DNA of 64,000 nt, taken from NCBI RefSeq assembly GCF_003347015.1, contig NZ_PNFB01000021.1, forward strand, positions 1 through 64,000. Reading direction: 5' to 3'. The notes beneath the pieces are model-generated. The model was not told the DNA's origin and ran no database searches. It saw nothing but the letters and a program-made list of their open reading frames with translations. The translations under genes and the position numbers were made by a program. The stretch's first letter is position 1, and each line of letters opens with the position of its first letter. Positions 21,374-29,090 of this stretch are shown one piece after another. This stretch comes from Brachybacterium sp. YJGR34 (GTDB taxonomy: Bacteria > Actinomycetota > Actinomycetes > Actinomycetales > Dermabacteraceae).

Positions 21374-22050
21374 GCACCACCGGTGCGGTGGAGGGCGCCG
21401 CGGACCCCGCGCCGCGCTCCCGCTCCGAGCAGGCCCGGCGCGCGCTCGCCGGGAGGATCATGGACGGCACCCTCCGCCCGGGCACCCCGCTGCGCATCGC
21501 CGCGCTCTCCGGGGAGCTGGGGATGAGCGCGACGCCCGTGCGCGAGGCGCTCCACCTGCTGACCGGGGAGAGGCTCGTGGAGTACCTCCCGATGCGCGGC
21601 TTCGTGGTCACCCAGCCGCCCGACGACGAGCAGGTCCGGGCGATGGGGGAGGCTCGGCTCCTGCTCGAGCCCGAGACCGCCGCGCTCGCCGCCGAGCGCG
21701 CCACCGCTGCGGAGCACCAGAGCCTCGCGACGGTCCTGGCCCGCACCGCGGAGGCCGGCGTCGGCGCCCGCTTCCGCGAGTACGAGGGGTATCTCCAGCA
21801 CTCCCATGCTTTCCACGCCGAGATCGCGACGGCCTCCCGCAACCCCTATCTCGCCGCGGCCGTCGAGGCGATCCCCGTGCACACGCTGCGCTTCCGCCGC
21901 TTCGGCGAGGCGGGGGTGGACGACGCGGAGGTGTCCGTCGCCGAGCACCGCCGCGTGCTCGAGGCGCTCGTGGCGGGGGACGCGGACGGGGCCCGGGCGG
22001 CGATGCGCGAGCACGTCCGCGCCGTGACGCAGCGCGCGCTGGGCGGCTAG
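21370..22050 (+). CDS. GntR-family regulator, FCD (FadR) subfamily
   Basis: 226 residues from a GTG overlapping the zapE stop. An N-terminal winged helix (about 18-80, with LSGELGMSATPVREALHLL) precedes an all-helical FCD effector domain with the metal-type histidines in HAFHAEI and EHRRVLEAL. Such proteins respond to sugar acids or other carboxylates. The sugar-acid genes from 22047 on are its obvious targets, and the AT-rich divergent region 22929-23066 a candidate operator. It ends tail to tail with the next gene. Confidence 0.9.
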   Translation: MSTTGAVEGAADPAPRSRSEQARRALAGRIMDGTLRPGTPLRIAALSGELGMSATPVREALHLLTGERLVEYLPMRGFVVTQPPDDEQVRAMGEARLLLEPETAALAAERATAAEHQSLATVLARTAEAGVGARFREYEGYLQHSHAFHAEIATASRNPYLAAAVEAIPVHTLRFRRFGEAGVDDAEVSVAEHRRVLEALVAGDADGARAAMREHVRAVTQRALGG

Positions 22051-22928
22051 GACCGGGAGCGCTCCGTGTCCTCGAGGTACAGCTCCTGGATCACGGCGTG
22101 GTCGGCCTGCCCGTCCCCGGCCTCGACGGCCTCGGAGTACAGCGCGAGCAGCGCCGGGAGCAGCCGCGCGGGCAGATCGACCCCCTCGGCGGCGGTCGAC
22201 GCGTAGCGCAGGTCCTTGACCTGGTTGTCCGTCGAGCCGCCGAGCGCGTACTCCCGCCCCAGCAGCTTCTCCCGCTTCTGGGCGAGCACCTCGGAGCGGG
22301 CGAGGCCGCCCTCGAGGAGGGCGGCGAGCTGCTCGGGGCGCAGGCCGCTGCGGCGGGCCAGGGCGAAGGCCTCGGCGAGCGCGGCGAGCGTCCCGCCCAC
22401 GACGATCTGGTTGCACAGCTTCGCGACGGCGCCGCTGCCCGACGGGCCCAGGTGCAGCACCGTCCCGCCGGCGATCTCCAGCACGGGCCGGACCGCGCGG
22501 ACGTCCTCCTCGGCGCCGCCCACCATGATCGACAGGGTGCCGGCGGCGGCCCCGGCGACGCCGCCGGAGACCGGCGCGTCCACGACCGCGATGCCATCGG
22601 GCGCGAGCTCCTCGGCGAGGGCGACCACCTGCTCGGGGCCGGTGGTCGAGAGGATCACCAGTCGGGCCCCGGCCGCGCCCCAGGCGGCCCGGGTCGGCGC
22701 ATCCAGCAGTGCGCGCAGCTGCGCCACGTCCGGCAGCACGGAGAGGATCACCTCCGCGGCGGCCTCGGCGGGCGTCGCGGCGCGCCGCGCGCCGGCGGCG
22801 ACCAGGTCGTCGCCGCGGGAGGGGGTGCGGTTCCACACCACGAGGTCGATGCCGGCCTCGAGCAGGGTGGCCGCGACGGGGTGGCCCATCGGGCCCAGGC
22901 CGATGACGGCGCAGCGTGCCAGATCCAT
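22047..22928 (-). CDS. Beta-hydroxyacid dehydrogenase (3-HIBADH / tartronate-semialdehyde reductase type)
   Basis: 293 residues. The NAD(P)-binding GLGPMGHPVA is at 10-19, the substrate loop DAPVSGGVAGA near 122, and the catalytic lysine in GAVAKLCNQ near 170, all standard for the family. NRTPSR after the second beta strand favours NADP. The start at 22928 has AAGGAG upstream. It is divergently transcribed from the SDR at 23067. In this context it probably reduces a 2-carboxy-aldehyde or oxidises a hydroxyacid during sugar-acid breakdown. Confidence 0.88.
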   Translation of the reverse strand: MDLARCAVIGLGPMGHPVAATLLEAGIDLVVWNRTPSRGDDLVAAGARRAATPAEAAAEVILSVLPDVAQLRALLDAPTRAAWGAAGARLVILSTTGPEQVVALAEELAPDGIAVVDAPVSGGVAGAAAGTLSIMVGGAEEDVRAVRPVLEIAGGTVLHLGPSGSGAVAKLCNQIVVGGTLAALAEAFALARRSGLRPEQLAALLEGGLARSEVLAQKREKLLGREYALGGSTDNQVKDLRYASTAAEGVDLPARLLPALLALYSEAVEAGDGQADHAVIQELYLEDTERSRS

Positions 22929-23066
22929 GGGAGCTCCTTCACATCCGGGGTGGACGACGATACCCTCGGAATCGTATTTTATTCCCGGCGGGCAGCGCGG
23001 CCCGCACCGACGGCCGCGCCTCCGCTCCCTCCGACCCCACCGTCGATCACCGCTCAGGAGCACCCC
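22929..23066. promoter_or_regulatory. divergent regulatory region of the sugar-acid cluster
   Basis: This 138-bp region holds an unusual AT-rich patch in very GC-rich DNA. GGAAT at 22968-22972 and ATTCC at 22981-22985 form an inverted repeat around CGTATTTT. TATTTT (22976-22981) could be a plus-strand -10, and TACGAT (22971-22976 read on the minus strand) a minus-strand -10. A FadR-type GntR protein bound here could control both directions. Confidence 0.45.
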
Positions 23067-23855
23067 ATGGCGCTGACCCCGTACCCCGCCTCCGATTTCC
23101 CCGTCCAGCCGACCGCGCTGATCACCGGCGCCGCCTCGGAGCGCGGCATCGGCCGCGCCACCGCGCACCGGCTGGCCCGCGAGGGATGGGCGGTCGCGGT
23201 GCTCGACCTCGATGCCGCCGCCTCGGAGGCGGTGGCCGGGGAGATCTCCGCGCAGCACGGCGTGCCGGCCCTCGGCCTCGGGGTCGACATCGCCGACGAG
23301 CAGCAGGTGATCGAGGCCGTCGCGCGCATCGACGCCGAGCTCCCGCAGCTGGTGGGCGTGGTCAACAACGCCGGCATCTCCTCGCCCACACCCTTCACCG
23401 AGGTGAGCACCGAGGAGTGGAAGCGCGTGTTCGACGTCAACGTCCACGGCACCTTCTTCATCACCCGGGAGGCCGTGACGATCTTCCGCCGCCACAGCCT
23501 GGGGCGGATCGTGAACGTCTCCAGCGCCTCCGCGGAGCGGGGCGGCGGCGTCTACGGCCGTGCCGCCTACTCGGGCTCCAAGGCGGCCCTGCTGGGCTTC
23601 GCCAAGACCTGGGCGCGGGAGCTCGGCGAGTACGGCATCACCGCCAACTCCGTCGCCCCCGGCTCGATCGACACCGACATCATGGGCGGGCGCCTGAGCG
23701 ACGAGCGCAAGGAGGTCCTGCTGCAGGAGCTCCCGGTGGGGCGCGTCGGCACCGTCGACGACGTCGCCGGGGCGATCCACTACCTGCTGGGCCGCGACGG
23801 CGGCTACCTCACCGGGGTCACCCTCGACGTCAACGGCGGCTCCCACATCCACTGA
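23067..23855 (+). CDS. Short-chain dehydrogenase/reductase
   Basis: 262 residues. Classical SDR motifs: TGAASERGIGRA (cofactor loop, about 18-29), NNAG near 103, Ser in NVSSAS, and the YSGSK pair (Tyr-x3-Lys) near 172. AGGAG is 7 bases before the ATG. It is the first gene of the plus-strand sugar-acid operon. The DLDAAA segment after the second strand suggests NAD preference. A sugar or sugar-acid dehydrogenase role is inferred from neighbours only. Confidence 0.87.
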   Translation: MALTPYPASDFPVQPTALITGAASERGIGRATAHRLAREGWAVAVLDLDAAASEAVAGEISAQHGVPALGLGVDIADEQQVIEAVARIDAELPQLVGVVNNAGISSPTPFTEVSTEEWKRVFDVNVHGTFFITREAVTIFRRHSLGRIVNVSSASAERGGGVYGRAAYSGSKAALLGFAKTWARELGEYGITANSVAPGSIDTDIMGGRLSDERKEVLLQELPVGRVGTVDDVAGAIHYLLGRDGGYLTGVTLDVNGGSHIH

Positions 23856-23898
23856 CCGACCGCTCCCGCACCTCGACCCCCGAGAACGAAGGAACGCC

Positions 23899-24639
23899 AT
23901 GCCCGCCTCCGGCCCCCTCCATGTCGACCTCAGCGGCCGCACCGCCGTGGTCACCGGCTCCACCCGCGGCATCGGCCGCGCGATCACCGAGGCGCTGCTG
24001 GCCTCCGGCGCCTCGGTGATCGGCCTGCAGCGCGGCACCGAGCCGCTCGGCCCCGGTCACACCTGCGTGAGCGTGGACCTCTCCGATCCCGCCGCCCGGT
24101 CCGAGGTCGCGGCGCAGGTGCTGGCCGAGCACGAGGTCGACATCCTGGTCAACAACGCCGGCATCAACCTCCGACACCGCTTCGAGGACTTCCCCCTCGA
24201 GGAGTTCTCACAGGTCATGCAGGTGAATCTCGATGCCGTGGTGCAGCTGACCCAGGAGCTGGGCCGGCCGATGCTCGAGCGTGGCCACGGCCGCATTATC
24301 ACCGTCGCCTCGATGCTCTCCTTCTTCGGCGGGCTCAACGCCTCCGCCTATGCCGCCTCCAAGGGGGCGGTCGCACAGCTGACGAAGTCGGTCGCGAACG
24401 AATGGGCGGGCCGCGGCGTCGCCGTCAACGCCGTCGCCCCCGGGTTCATCGCCACCGAGCTCAACACCTCGCTGCAGGAGGACCCGGTGCGCAACGCCGA
24501 GATCGTCGGCCGGATCCCCGCCGGGCGCTGGGGTCGCGGGGAGGACATCGCCGGGACGGTGCTGTTCCTCACCAGCGACGGCGCCGAGTACGTCCACGGC
24601 GCGGTCCTGCCCGTGGACGGCGGCTACCTGGCACGATGA
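23899..24639 (+). CDS. Short-chain dehydrogenase, KduD/gluconate 5-dehydrogenase-like
   Basis: 246 residues, 43 bp after the previous SDR. Motifs: TGSTRGIGRA near 20, NNAGINLR near 86, the serine in VASMLS and YAASKGA (Tyr-x3-Lys) near 153. The LHVDLSGRTAVVTG start and NNAGIN...FEDFPLEEF pattern resemble 2-deoxy-D-gluconate 3-dehydrogenase (KduD). It likely interconverts keto and hydroxy forms of a hexonate. Start ATG has GAACGAAGGA upstream. Confidence 0.85.
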   Translation: MPASGPLHVDLSGRTAVVTGSTRGIGRAITEALLASGASVIGLQRGTEPLGPGHTCVSVDLSDPAARSEVAAQVLAEHEVDILVNNAGINLRHRFEDFPLEEFSQVMQVNLDAVVQLTQELGRPMLERGHGRIITVASMLSFFGGLNASAYAASKGAVAQLTKSVANEWAGRGVAVNAVAPGFIATELNTSLQEDPVRNAEIVGRIPAGRWGRGEDIAGTVLFLTSDGAEYVHGAVLPVDGGYLAR

Positions 24640-24715
24640 CCCCTGCGCATCATCGCGGGCAGCACCGCCGCCCCGCAGGCCACCCCATGTCCCGCACCGA
24701 GGGAAGGACCCCGGC

Positions 24716-25345
24716 ATGACCACCGACCCACCCCAGCTCGTCGCCATCCTGCGGGGGATCACCCCCGCCGAGGCTCCCGCCGTGGGAGCGGCGCTGCTCG
24801 CGGCGGGCATCACCCGCCTCGAGGTGCCCCTGAACTCGCCCCGGCCCTTCGAGTCCATCCGCCTGCTCGCCGAGCAGTGCGGAGACTCGGCCGAGGTCGG
24901 CGCCGGCACCGTCGTCGACCCCGCGGACGTGCCGCGGGTCGCCGAGGCCGGCGGCCGGATCGTCGTCGCCCCCAACACCGACCCGGAGATCATCGCCCGC
25001 TCCATCGAGCTCGGCATGACCCCCTACCCGGGAGTCGCGACCGCGACCGACGTCTTCGCCGCGCTGCGCGCCGGGGCCCGGCACCTGAAGATCTTCCCCG
25101 CCGACGCCGCCGGCATCCCGCTGCTGCGCGCCTGGTCCGCCGTGGTGCCCGAGGGGACCGCCTTCCTGCCCGTCGGCGGGATCACCACCGAGACCCTCGG
25201 CCCGTGGCTGGAGGCCGGGGCCGACGGCGCGGGGATCGGCTCCTTCCTCTACACCCCGGGGCGCAGCGCCGAGGAGGTCGGCGCGATCGCCGCCGACCTG
25301 GTCCGCGCCGCCGCGGCCGCGCGGCGGGCGGGGGGCGCGCTGTGA
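24716..25345 (+). CDS. dgoA: 2-dehydro-3-deoxy-6-phosphogalactonate (KDPGal/KDPG) aldolase
   Basis: 209 residues, a class I aldolase. The Schiff-base lysine is in HLKIFPAD (about 125), ILRGI near 10 and the general-base glutamate in RLEVPLNSPRPF near 40. The EVPLNSP form is typical of KDPGal aldolase rather than KDPG aldolase (which more often has EITL). It cleaves KDPGal to pyruvate and glyceraldehyde-3-phosphate. It overlaps dgoD by GTGA. No sugar-acid kinase to make its substrate is present in the window. Confidence 0.9.
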   Translation: MTTDPPQLVAILRGITPAEAPAVGAALLAAGITRLEVPLNSPRPFESIRLLAEQCGDSAEVGAGTVVDPADVPRVAEAGGRIVVAPNTDPEIIARSIELGMTPYPGVATATDVFAALRAGARHLKIFPADAAGIPLLRAWSAVVPEGTAFLPVGGITTETLGPWLEAGADGAGIGSFLYTPGRSAEEVGAIAADLVRAAAAARRAGGAL

Positions 25346-26490
25346 AGATCATCGACGTCACCACCTTCCTCGTCCCGCCGCGCTGGTGCTTCGTGCGGAT
25401 CGAGACCGACGAGGGGATCGTCGGCTGGGGGGAGCCCGTCGTCGAGGGGCGCGCCGCGACCGTCGCCGCCGCCGTCGAGGAGCTCTCGGACCTGCTGATC
25501 GGTCGGGATCCCGCCCAGATCGAGGACCTCTGGACCGTGATGTACCGCGGAGGCTTCTACCGCGGCGGCCCGATCCTCATGAGCGCGCTGGCCGGGATCG
25601 ACCAGGCGCTGTGGGACATCAAGGGCCGGGCGGCCGGGATGAGCGTGCACCAGCTGCTGGGCGGCCGGGTGCGCGACCGCATCGACGTCTACTCGTGGAT
25701 CGGCGGGGACCGTCCCGAGGACACGGCCGCCCAGGCCCTCGAGGCGCGGGATCGCGGCTTCCGTGCGGTGAAGATGAACGGCACCCAGGAGGTGCAGTTC
25801 ATCGACAGCTGGGCCACCGTCACCCGCGCCGTGGAGAACGTCGCCACCATCCGGGACGCCGTGGGCGAGGACTTCGGCATCGCGGTCGACTTCCACGGCC
25901 GGGTCCACGCCCCGATGGCGAAGGTGCTCATCAAGGAGCTCGAGCCCTTCCACCTGATGTTCATCGAGGAACCGGTGCTCTCCGAGAACCTCTCCGGGGT
26001 GCTCGACACCCTGCGCTCGACGCCCACCCCGATCGCGCTCGGGGAGCGGCTGTTCAGCCGCTGGGACGTCAAGGACGTGCTGGCCTCGGGCGCCGTGGAC
26101 ATCCTGCAGCCCGATCCCTCCCACTCGGGCGGCATCACCGAGACCCGCAAGATGGCCGCGATGGCGGAGGCGTACGACGTCGCCCTCGCGCTGCACTGCC
26201 CGCTGGGGCCGATCGCCCTGGCCACGTGCCTGCAGATCGATGCCGGCGCCTACAACGCGGTGATCCAGGAGCAGAGCCTCGGGATCCACTACAACACCTC
26301 GAACGACCTCCTGGACTACGTCACGGACCCCACGGTCTTCGACTACGTCGACGGCATGGTCACCATCCCCGACGGCCCCGGCCTGGGGATCGAGGTCGAC
26401 GAGGAGTACGTGCGCGAGCGCGCCGCCGAGGGCCACCGCTGGCGCAATCCGATCTGGCGCCACCGTGACGGCTCCTTCGCCGAATGGTGA
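25342..26490 (+). CDS. dgoD: D-galactonate dehydratase (enolase superfamily)
   Basis: 382 residues from a GTG overlapping the dgoA stop. It closely follows the E. coli DgoD pattern: VDFHGRVHAPMAKVLIKELE (metal Asp near 183), LMFIEEPVL (Glu), ALGERLFSRWD (Glu), QPDPSHSGGIT and the base in LALHCPLGPIALA (His). The reaction is D-galactonate to 2-keto-3-deoxygalactonate. The high similarity of the whole second half makes this the firmest substrate clue in the cluster. Confidence 0.93.
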   Translation: MKIIDVTTFLVPPRWCFVRIETDEGIVGWGEPVVEGRAATVAAAVEELSDLLIGRDPAQIEDLWTVMYRGGFYRGGPILMSALAGIDQALWDIKGRAAGMSVHQLLGGRVRDRIDVYSWIGGDRPEDTAAQALEARDRGFRAVKMNGTQEVQFIDSWATVTRAVENVATIRDAVGEDFGIAVDFHGRVHAPMAKVLIKELEPFHLMFIEEPVLSENLSGVLDTLRSTPTPIALGERLFSRWDVKDVLASGAVDILQPDPSHSGGITETRKMAAMAEAYDVALALHCPLGPIALATCLQIDAGAYNAVIQEQSLGIHYNTSNDLLDYVTDPTVFDYVDGMVTIPDGPGLGIEVDEEYVRERAAEGHRWRNPIWRHRDGSFAEW

Positions 26491-26592
26491 GCGCGGTGCC
26501 GCCCCGGCACCTCTGACCACGGCACCACCAGCACCACCAGCACGACCCGGAGCCGAGGGACGGCTCGCACTCGATGAGGAGGACCCCGACGC

Positions 26593-27996
26593 ATGGAATG
26601 GGTAGAAGAGACCGGATGGACCAGCTGGCTCGGTGACGGGGGCCTGATGGGCCTGGCCGTCGCCGCGGTGCTGCTGCTGCTGTTCCTGGTCATCAGATTC
26701 AAGCTGCACGCCTTCCTCGCCCTCATCCTGGTCAGCGCGCTGACCGCGCTCGCCGCGGGCGTGCCGGCGCAGTACGTGGTGCCCACGCTCGTGGAGAGCT
26801 TCGGCGGCACCCTGGGCGGCGTGGCGCTCCTGGTCGCACTCGGTGCGATGCTGGGCTCTCTGGTCGAGTCCTCAGGCGGCGCCCGCGCCCTGGCCGAGGC
26901 GATGGTCCGCCTCTTCGGCGAGAAGCGGGCCCCCTTCGCGCTCGGCGTCACCTCGCTGGTCATCGGCTTCCCGATCTTCATGGACGCGGCCTTCGTGCTC
27001 ATGATCCCGATCGTCTACGCCGTGGCCCGGCGCCTGAGCGGCAATGTCATCGCCTTCGGCTTCCCCGTGGCCGCCGCCCTGTCGATCATGCACGTCTACG
27101 TGCCGCCGCACCCCGGCCCGGTCGCCGCCGCGGAGTTCGTGCAGGCCGACGTCGGCGTCGTGATGATCCTCGGCCTCCTGCTCGCCTTCCCGACCTGGTT
27201 CGTCTCCGGCCACCTCTGGGGCAAGCACGTGGCCCGCAAGTATGACCTCCCGGTCCCGGACCTGTTCGGCACGGCCGACGAGGCGAAGACCGTCCAGAAC
27301 CCGCCGGCGCCGTGGCAGGTCGTCTTCGTGCTGGTGCTGCCGCTGCTGCTGATCCTGCTCAACACCGGGTTGAACACCCTCGCCAGCTCGGGCGTCCTCG
27401 ACGCCGAGGCCGGGTGGGTCCACGCCCTGCGGATGGTCGGCGAGACCCCGTTCGCGCTGCTCATCACCGCGCTGGTGACCGTGGTGATGTTCGGCTTCCG
27501 CCGTGGACGCTCGGGCACCGCGATCGAGGCCACCATGGAGAAGGCCCTGGGCCCGGTGTGCTCGGTCATCCTCATCACCGGCGCCGGCGGCATGTTCGGC
27601 GGCGTGCTGCGTGCGACCGGGATCGGCGACGCGATCGAGAACTCGCTCGCCGCGGCGGGCATCCCGATCATCTTCGCGGCCTACCTCATCGCGATGGCCA
27701 TGCGCCTCGCGCAGGGCTCCGCGACCGTCGCCCTGACCACCGCGGCCGCCCTCATCTCTCCGGCTGTGCTGGCCTCCGACGCCGGATCGCTCGAGCTCGC
27801 CTGCATCGTCATGGCGACCGCCGCCGGCTCCGTGTTCGCCGGCCACGTCAACGACTCCGGCTTCTGGCTGGTGGGACGACTGCTGGGGATGGACGTCAAG
27901 ACCACGCTGAAGACCTGGACCGTGCAGCAGGCCATCGAGTCCGTGGTGGCCTTCGTCATCGTGCTGGGGATCTACGGGCTGATCCAGCTGTTCTGA
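26593..27996 (+). CDS. GntP-family gluconate:H+ symporter
   Basis: 467 residues with about 12-14 hydrophobic segments. GntP hallmarks: GFPIFMDAAFVLMIPI near 130-145, MHVYVPPHPGPVAAAEF near 165-182, and GSATVALTTAAALISP near 375-390. It is an inner-membrane importer of aldonates. In this operon the likely solute is D-galactonate or a related hexonate. A 102-bp gap with short CACCACCAG repeats precedes it. A strong hairpin follows at 28014-28050. Confidence 0.92.
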   Translation: MEWVEETGWTSWLGDGGLMGLAVAAVLLLLFLVIRFKLHAFLALILVSALTALAAGVPAQYVVPTLVESFGGTLGGVALLVALGAMLGSLVESSGGARALAEAMVRLFGEKRAPFALGVTSLVIGFPIFMDAAFVLMIPIVYAVARRLSGNVIAFGFPVAAALSIMHVYVPPHPGPVAAAEFVQADVGVVMILGLLLAFPTWFVSGHLWGKHVARKYDLPVPDLFGTADEAKTVQNPPAPWQVVFVLVLPLLLILLNTGLNTLASSGVLDAEAGWVHALRMVGETPFALLITALVTVVMFGFRRGRSGTAIEATMEKALGPVCSVILITGAGGMFGGVLRATGIGDAIENSLAAAGIPIIFAAYLIAMAMRLAQGSATVALTTAAALISPAVLASDAGSLELACIVMATAAGSVFAGHVNDSGFWLVGRLLGMDVKTTLKTWTVQQAIESVVAFVIVLGIYGLIQLF

Positions 27997-28013
27997 GGAA
28001 CCCGCAGGACCGA

Positions 28014-28050
28014 CGCAGCCCGCGGGCCGCACTCCGGCCCGCGGGCTGCG
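28014..28050. terminator. bidirectional terminator
   Basis: A perfect 16-bp stem (28014-28029 with 28035-28050, arm CGCAGCCCGCGGGCCG) with a 5-nt loop lies between the convergent gntP and D-2-hydroxyacid dehydrogenase genes. It has no T-run but very high stem stability. Confidence 0.8.
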
Positions 28051-28083
28051 CCGTGCCCGGCCCCGGAGCGCCCGCCGGCTCGT

Positions 28084-29061
28084 TCAGCCGCCGGACCCGC
28101 CGGGGAGCACCTCGGGGTTGAGGATGTTGCGCGGGGTGCGGCCGGCGAGCACCTCGACGAGGTTCTCCACCACGCGGCGCTTGAGCTCGGTCTCCGACTC
28201 CTCGCTGTACCAGGAGGCGTGCGGCGTCAGCACGGCCGTCGGGCACTGACGCAGCGGGCTGTCGGCGGGCAGCGGCTCGGTCTCGAACACGTCCAGGCCC
28301 GCTCCGCGCAGGTGACCGGTCTCCAGCGCGTCGACCACAGCGGCCGTGTCGACCACCCCGCCGCGGCTGGTGTTGATCAGCAGCGACCCGGGCCGCATCT
28401 GCGCGATGGTCCCCGCGTTCAGCAGGTGGTGGGTCTGCTCCGTGAGCGGGACGTGCACGCTGAGCACGTCGGAGCCGGCGAGCACCTCCTCGAGGGTGCG
28501 CACGGCGATGCCGTCGGCGGTGGTGGTGCCGGGGGCGATCATCGGATCGCTGCCGTGGACCGTGAAGCCGAGCGCCCGCGCCTTGCGGGCGGTGGCCGAG
28601 CCGATCCGTCCCAGGCCGATCACCCCGAAGGTCCGGGTGCTCATCCGGTGCAGGGGCTTCACCGGAGCCAGCGAGTAGGTCCCCGCCCGCAGGCTCCGGT
28701 CCAGCTCCACGATGCCGCGGGAGAGGGAGGCGGCGAGCGCGACGGCGTGGTCGGAGACGTCCTCGGTGCCGTAGTCGGGGACGTTGCACACGGCGACGCC
28801 CAGCGCGGTGGCCGCCTTGACGTCGACGGTGTCGACGCCGACGCCGTAGCGGCCGACGGCCCGCACCGTGGGCAGGGCCTCGAGCACCGCGCGGGTGATG
28901 GGCGCGTACTGCACCACGAGCGCATCGGCCCCCTGGGCGGCCGCGATCACCTCCTCCTCCGTGAGCGCCTGCTCGCGGACCAGCTGGGCACCGGTCGCGT
29001 CGGCGACGGCCTGCTCCTCGGTGGTGCGCTCCTGGTCCAGATCCGTGATGACGATCTTCAT
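28084..29061 (-). CDS. D-isomer-specific 2-hydroxyacid dehydrogenase (CtBP-like)
   Basis: 325 residues. NAD-binding FGVIGLGRIGSATA near 150, catalytic arginine in INTSRGGVVD near 235, glutamate in LDVFETEPLP near 263 and histidine in TPHASW near 285. The DYGTEDVSDHAVAL stretch is typical of the C-terminal-binding-protein-like branch. I chose the ATG at 29061 (GAGAGGA upstream) over an extension to 29094. It lies 29 bp after the treZ stop on the same strand, so it may be read through from treXYZ, though its role fits the sugar-acid cluster on the other side. Confidence 0.9.
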   Translation of the reverse strand: MKIVITDLDQERTTEEQAVADATGAQLVREQALTEEEVIAAAQGADALVVQYAPITRAVLEALPTVRAVGRYGVGVDTVDVKAATALGVAVCNVPDYGTEDVSDHAVALAASLSRGIVELDRSLRAGTYSLAPVKPLHRMSTRTFGVIGLGRIGSATARKARALGFTVHGSDPMIAPGTTTADGIAVRTLEEVLAGSDVLSVHVPLTEQTHHLLNAGTIAQMRPGSLLINTSRGGVVDTAAVVDALETGHLRGAGLDVFETEPLPADSPLRQCPTAVLTPHASWYSEESETELKRRVVENLVEVLAGRTPRNILNPEVLPGGSGG

Positions 29062-29090
29062 GGGGTCCTCTCCGTCGGGGGCTGAACAGG

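Noticed and set aside
26520-26550. Short CACCACCAG repeats before the GntP gene
   Set aside because: Two or three imperfect copies in a non-coding gap; too short to call a repeat element or CRISPR.
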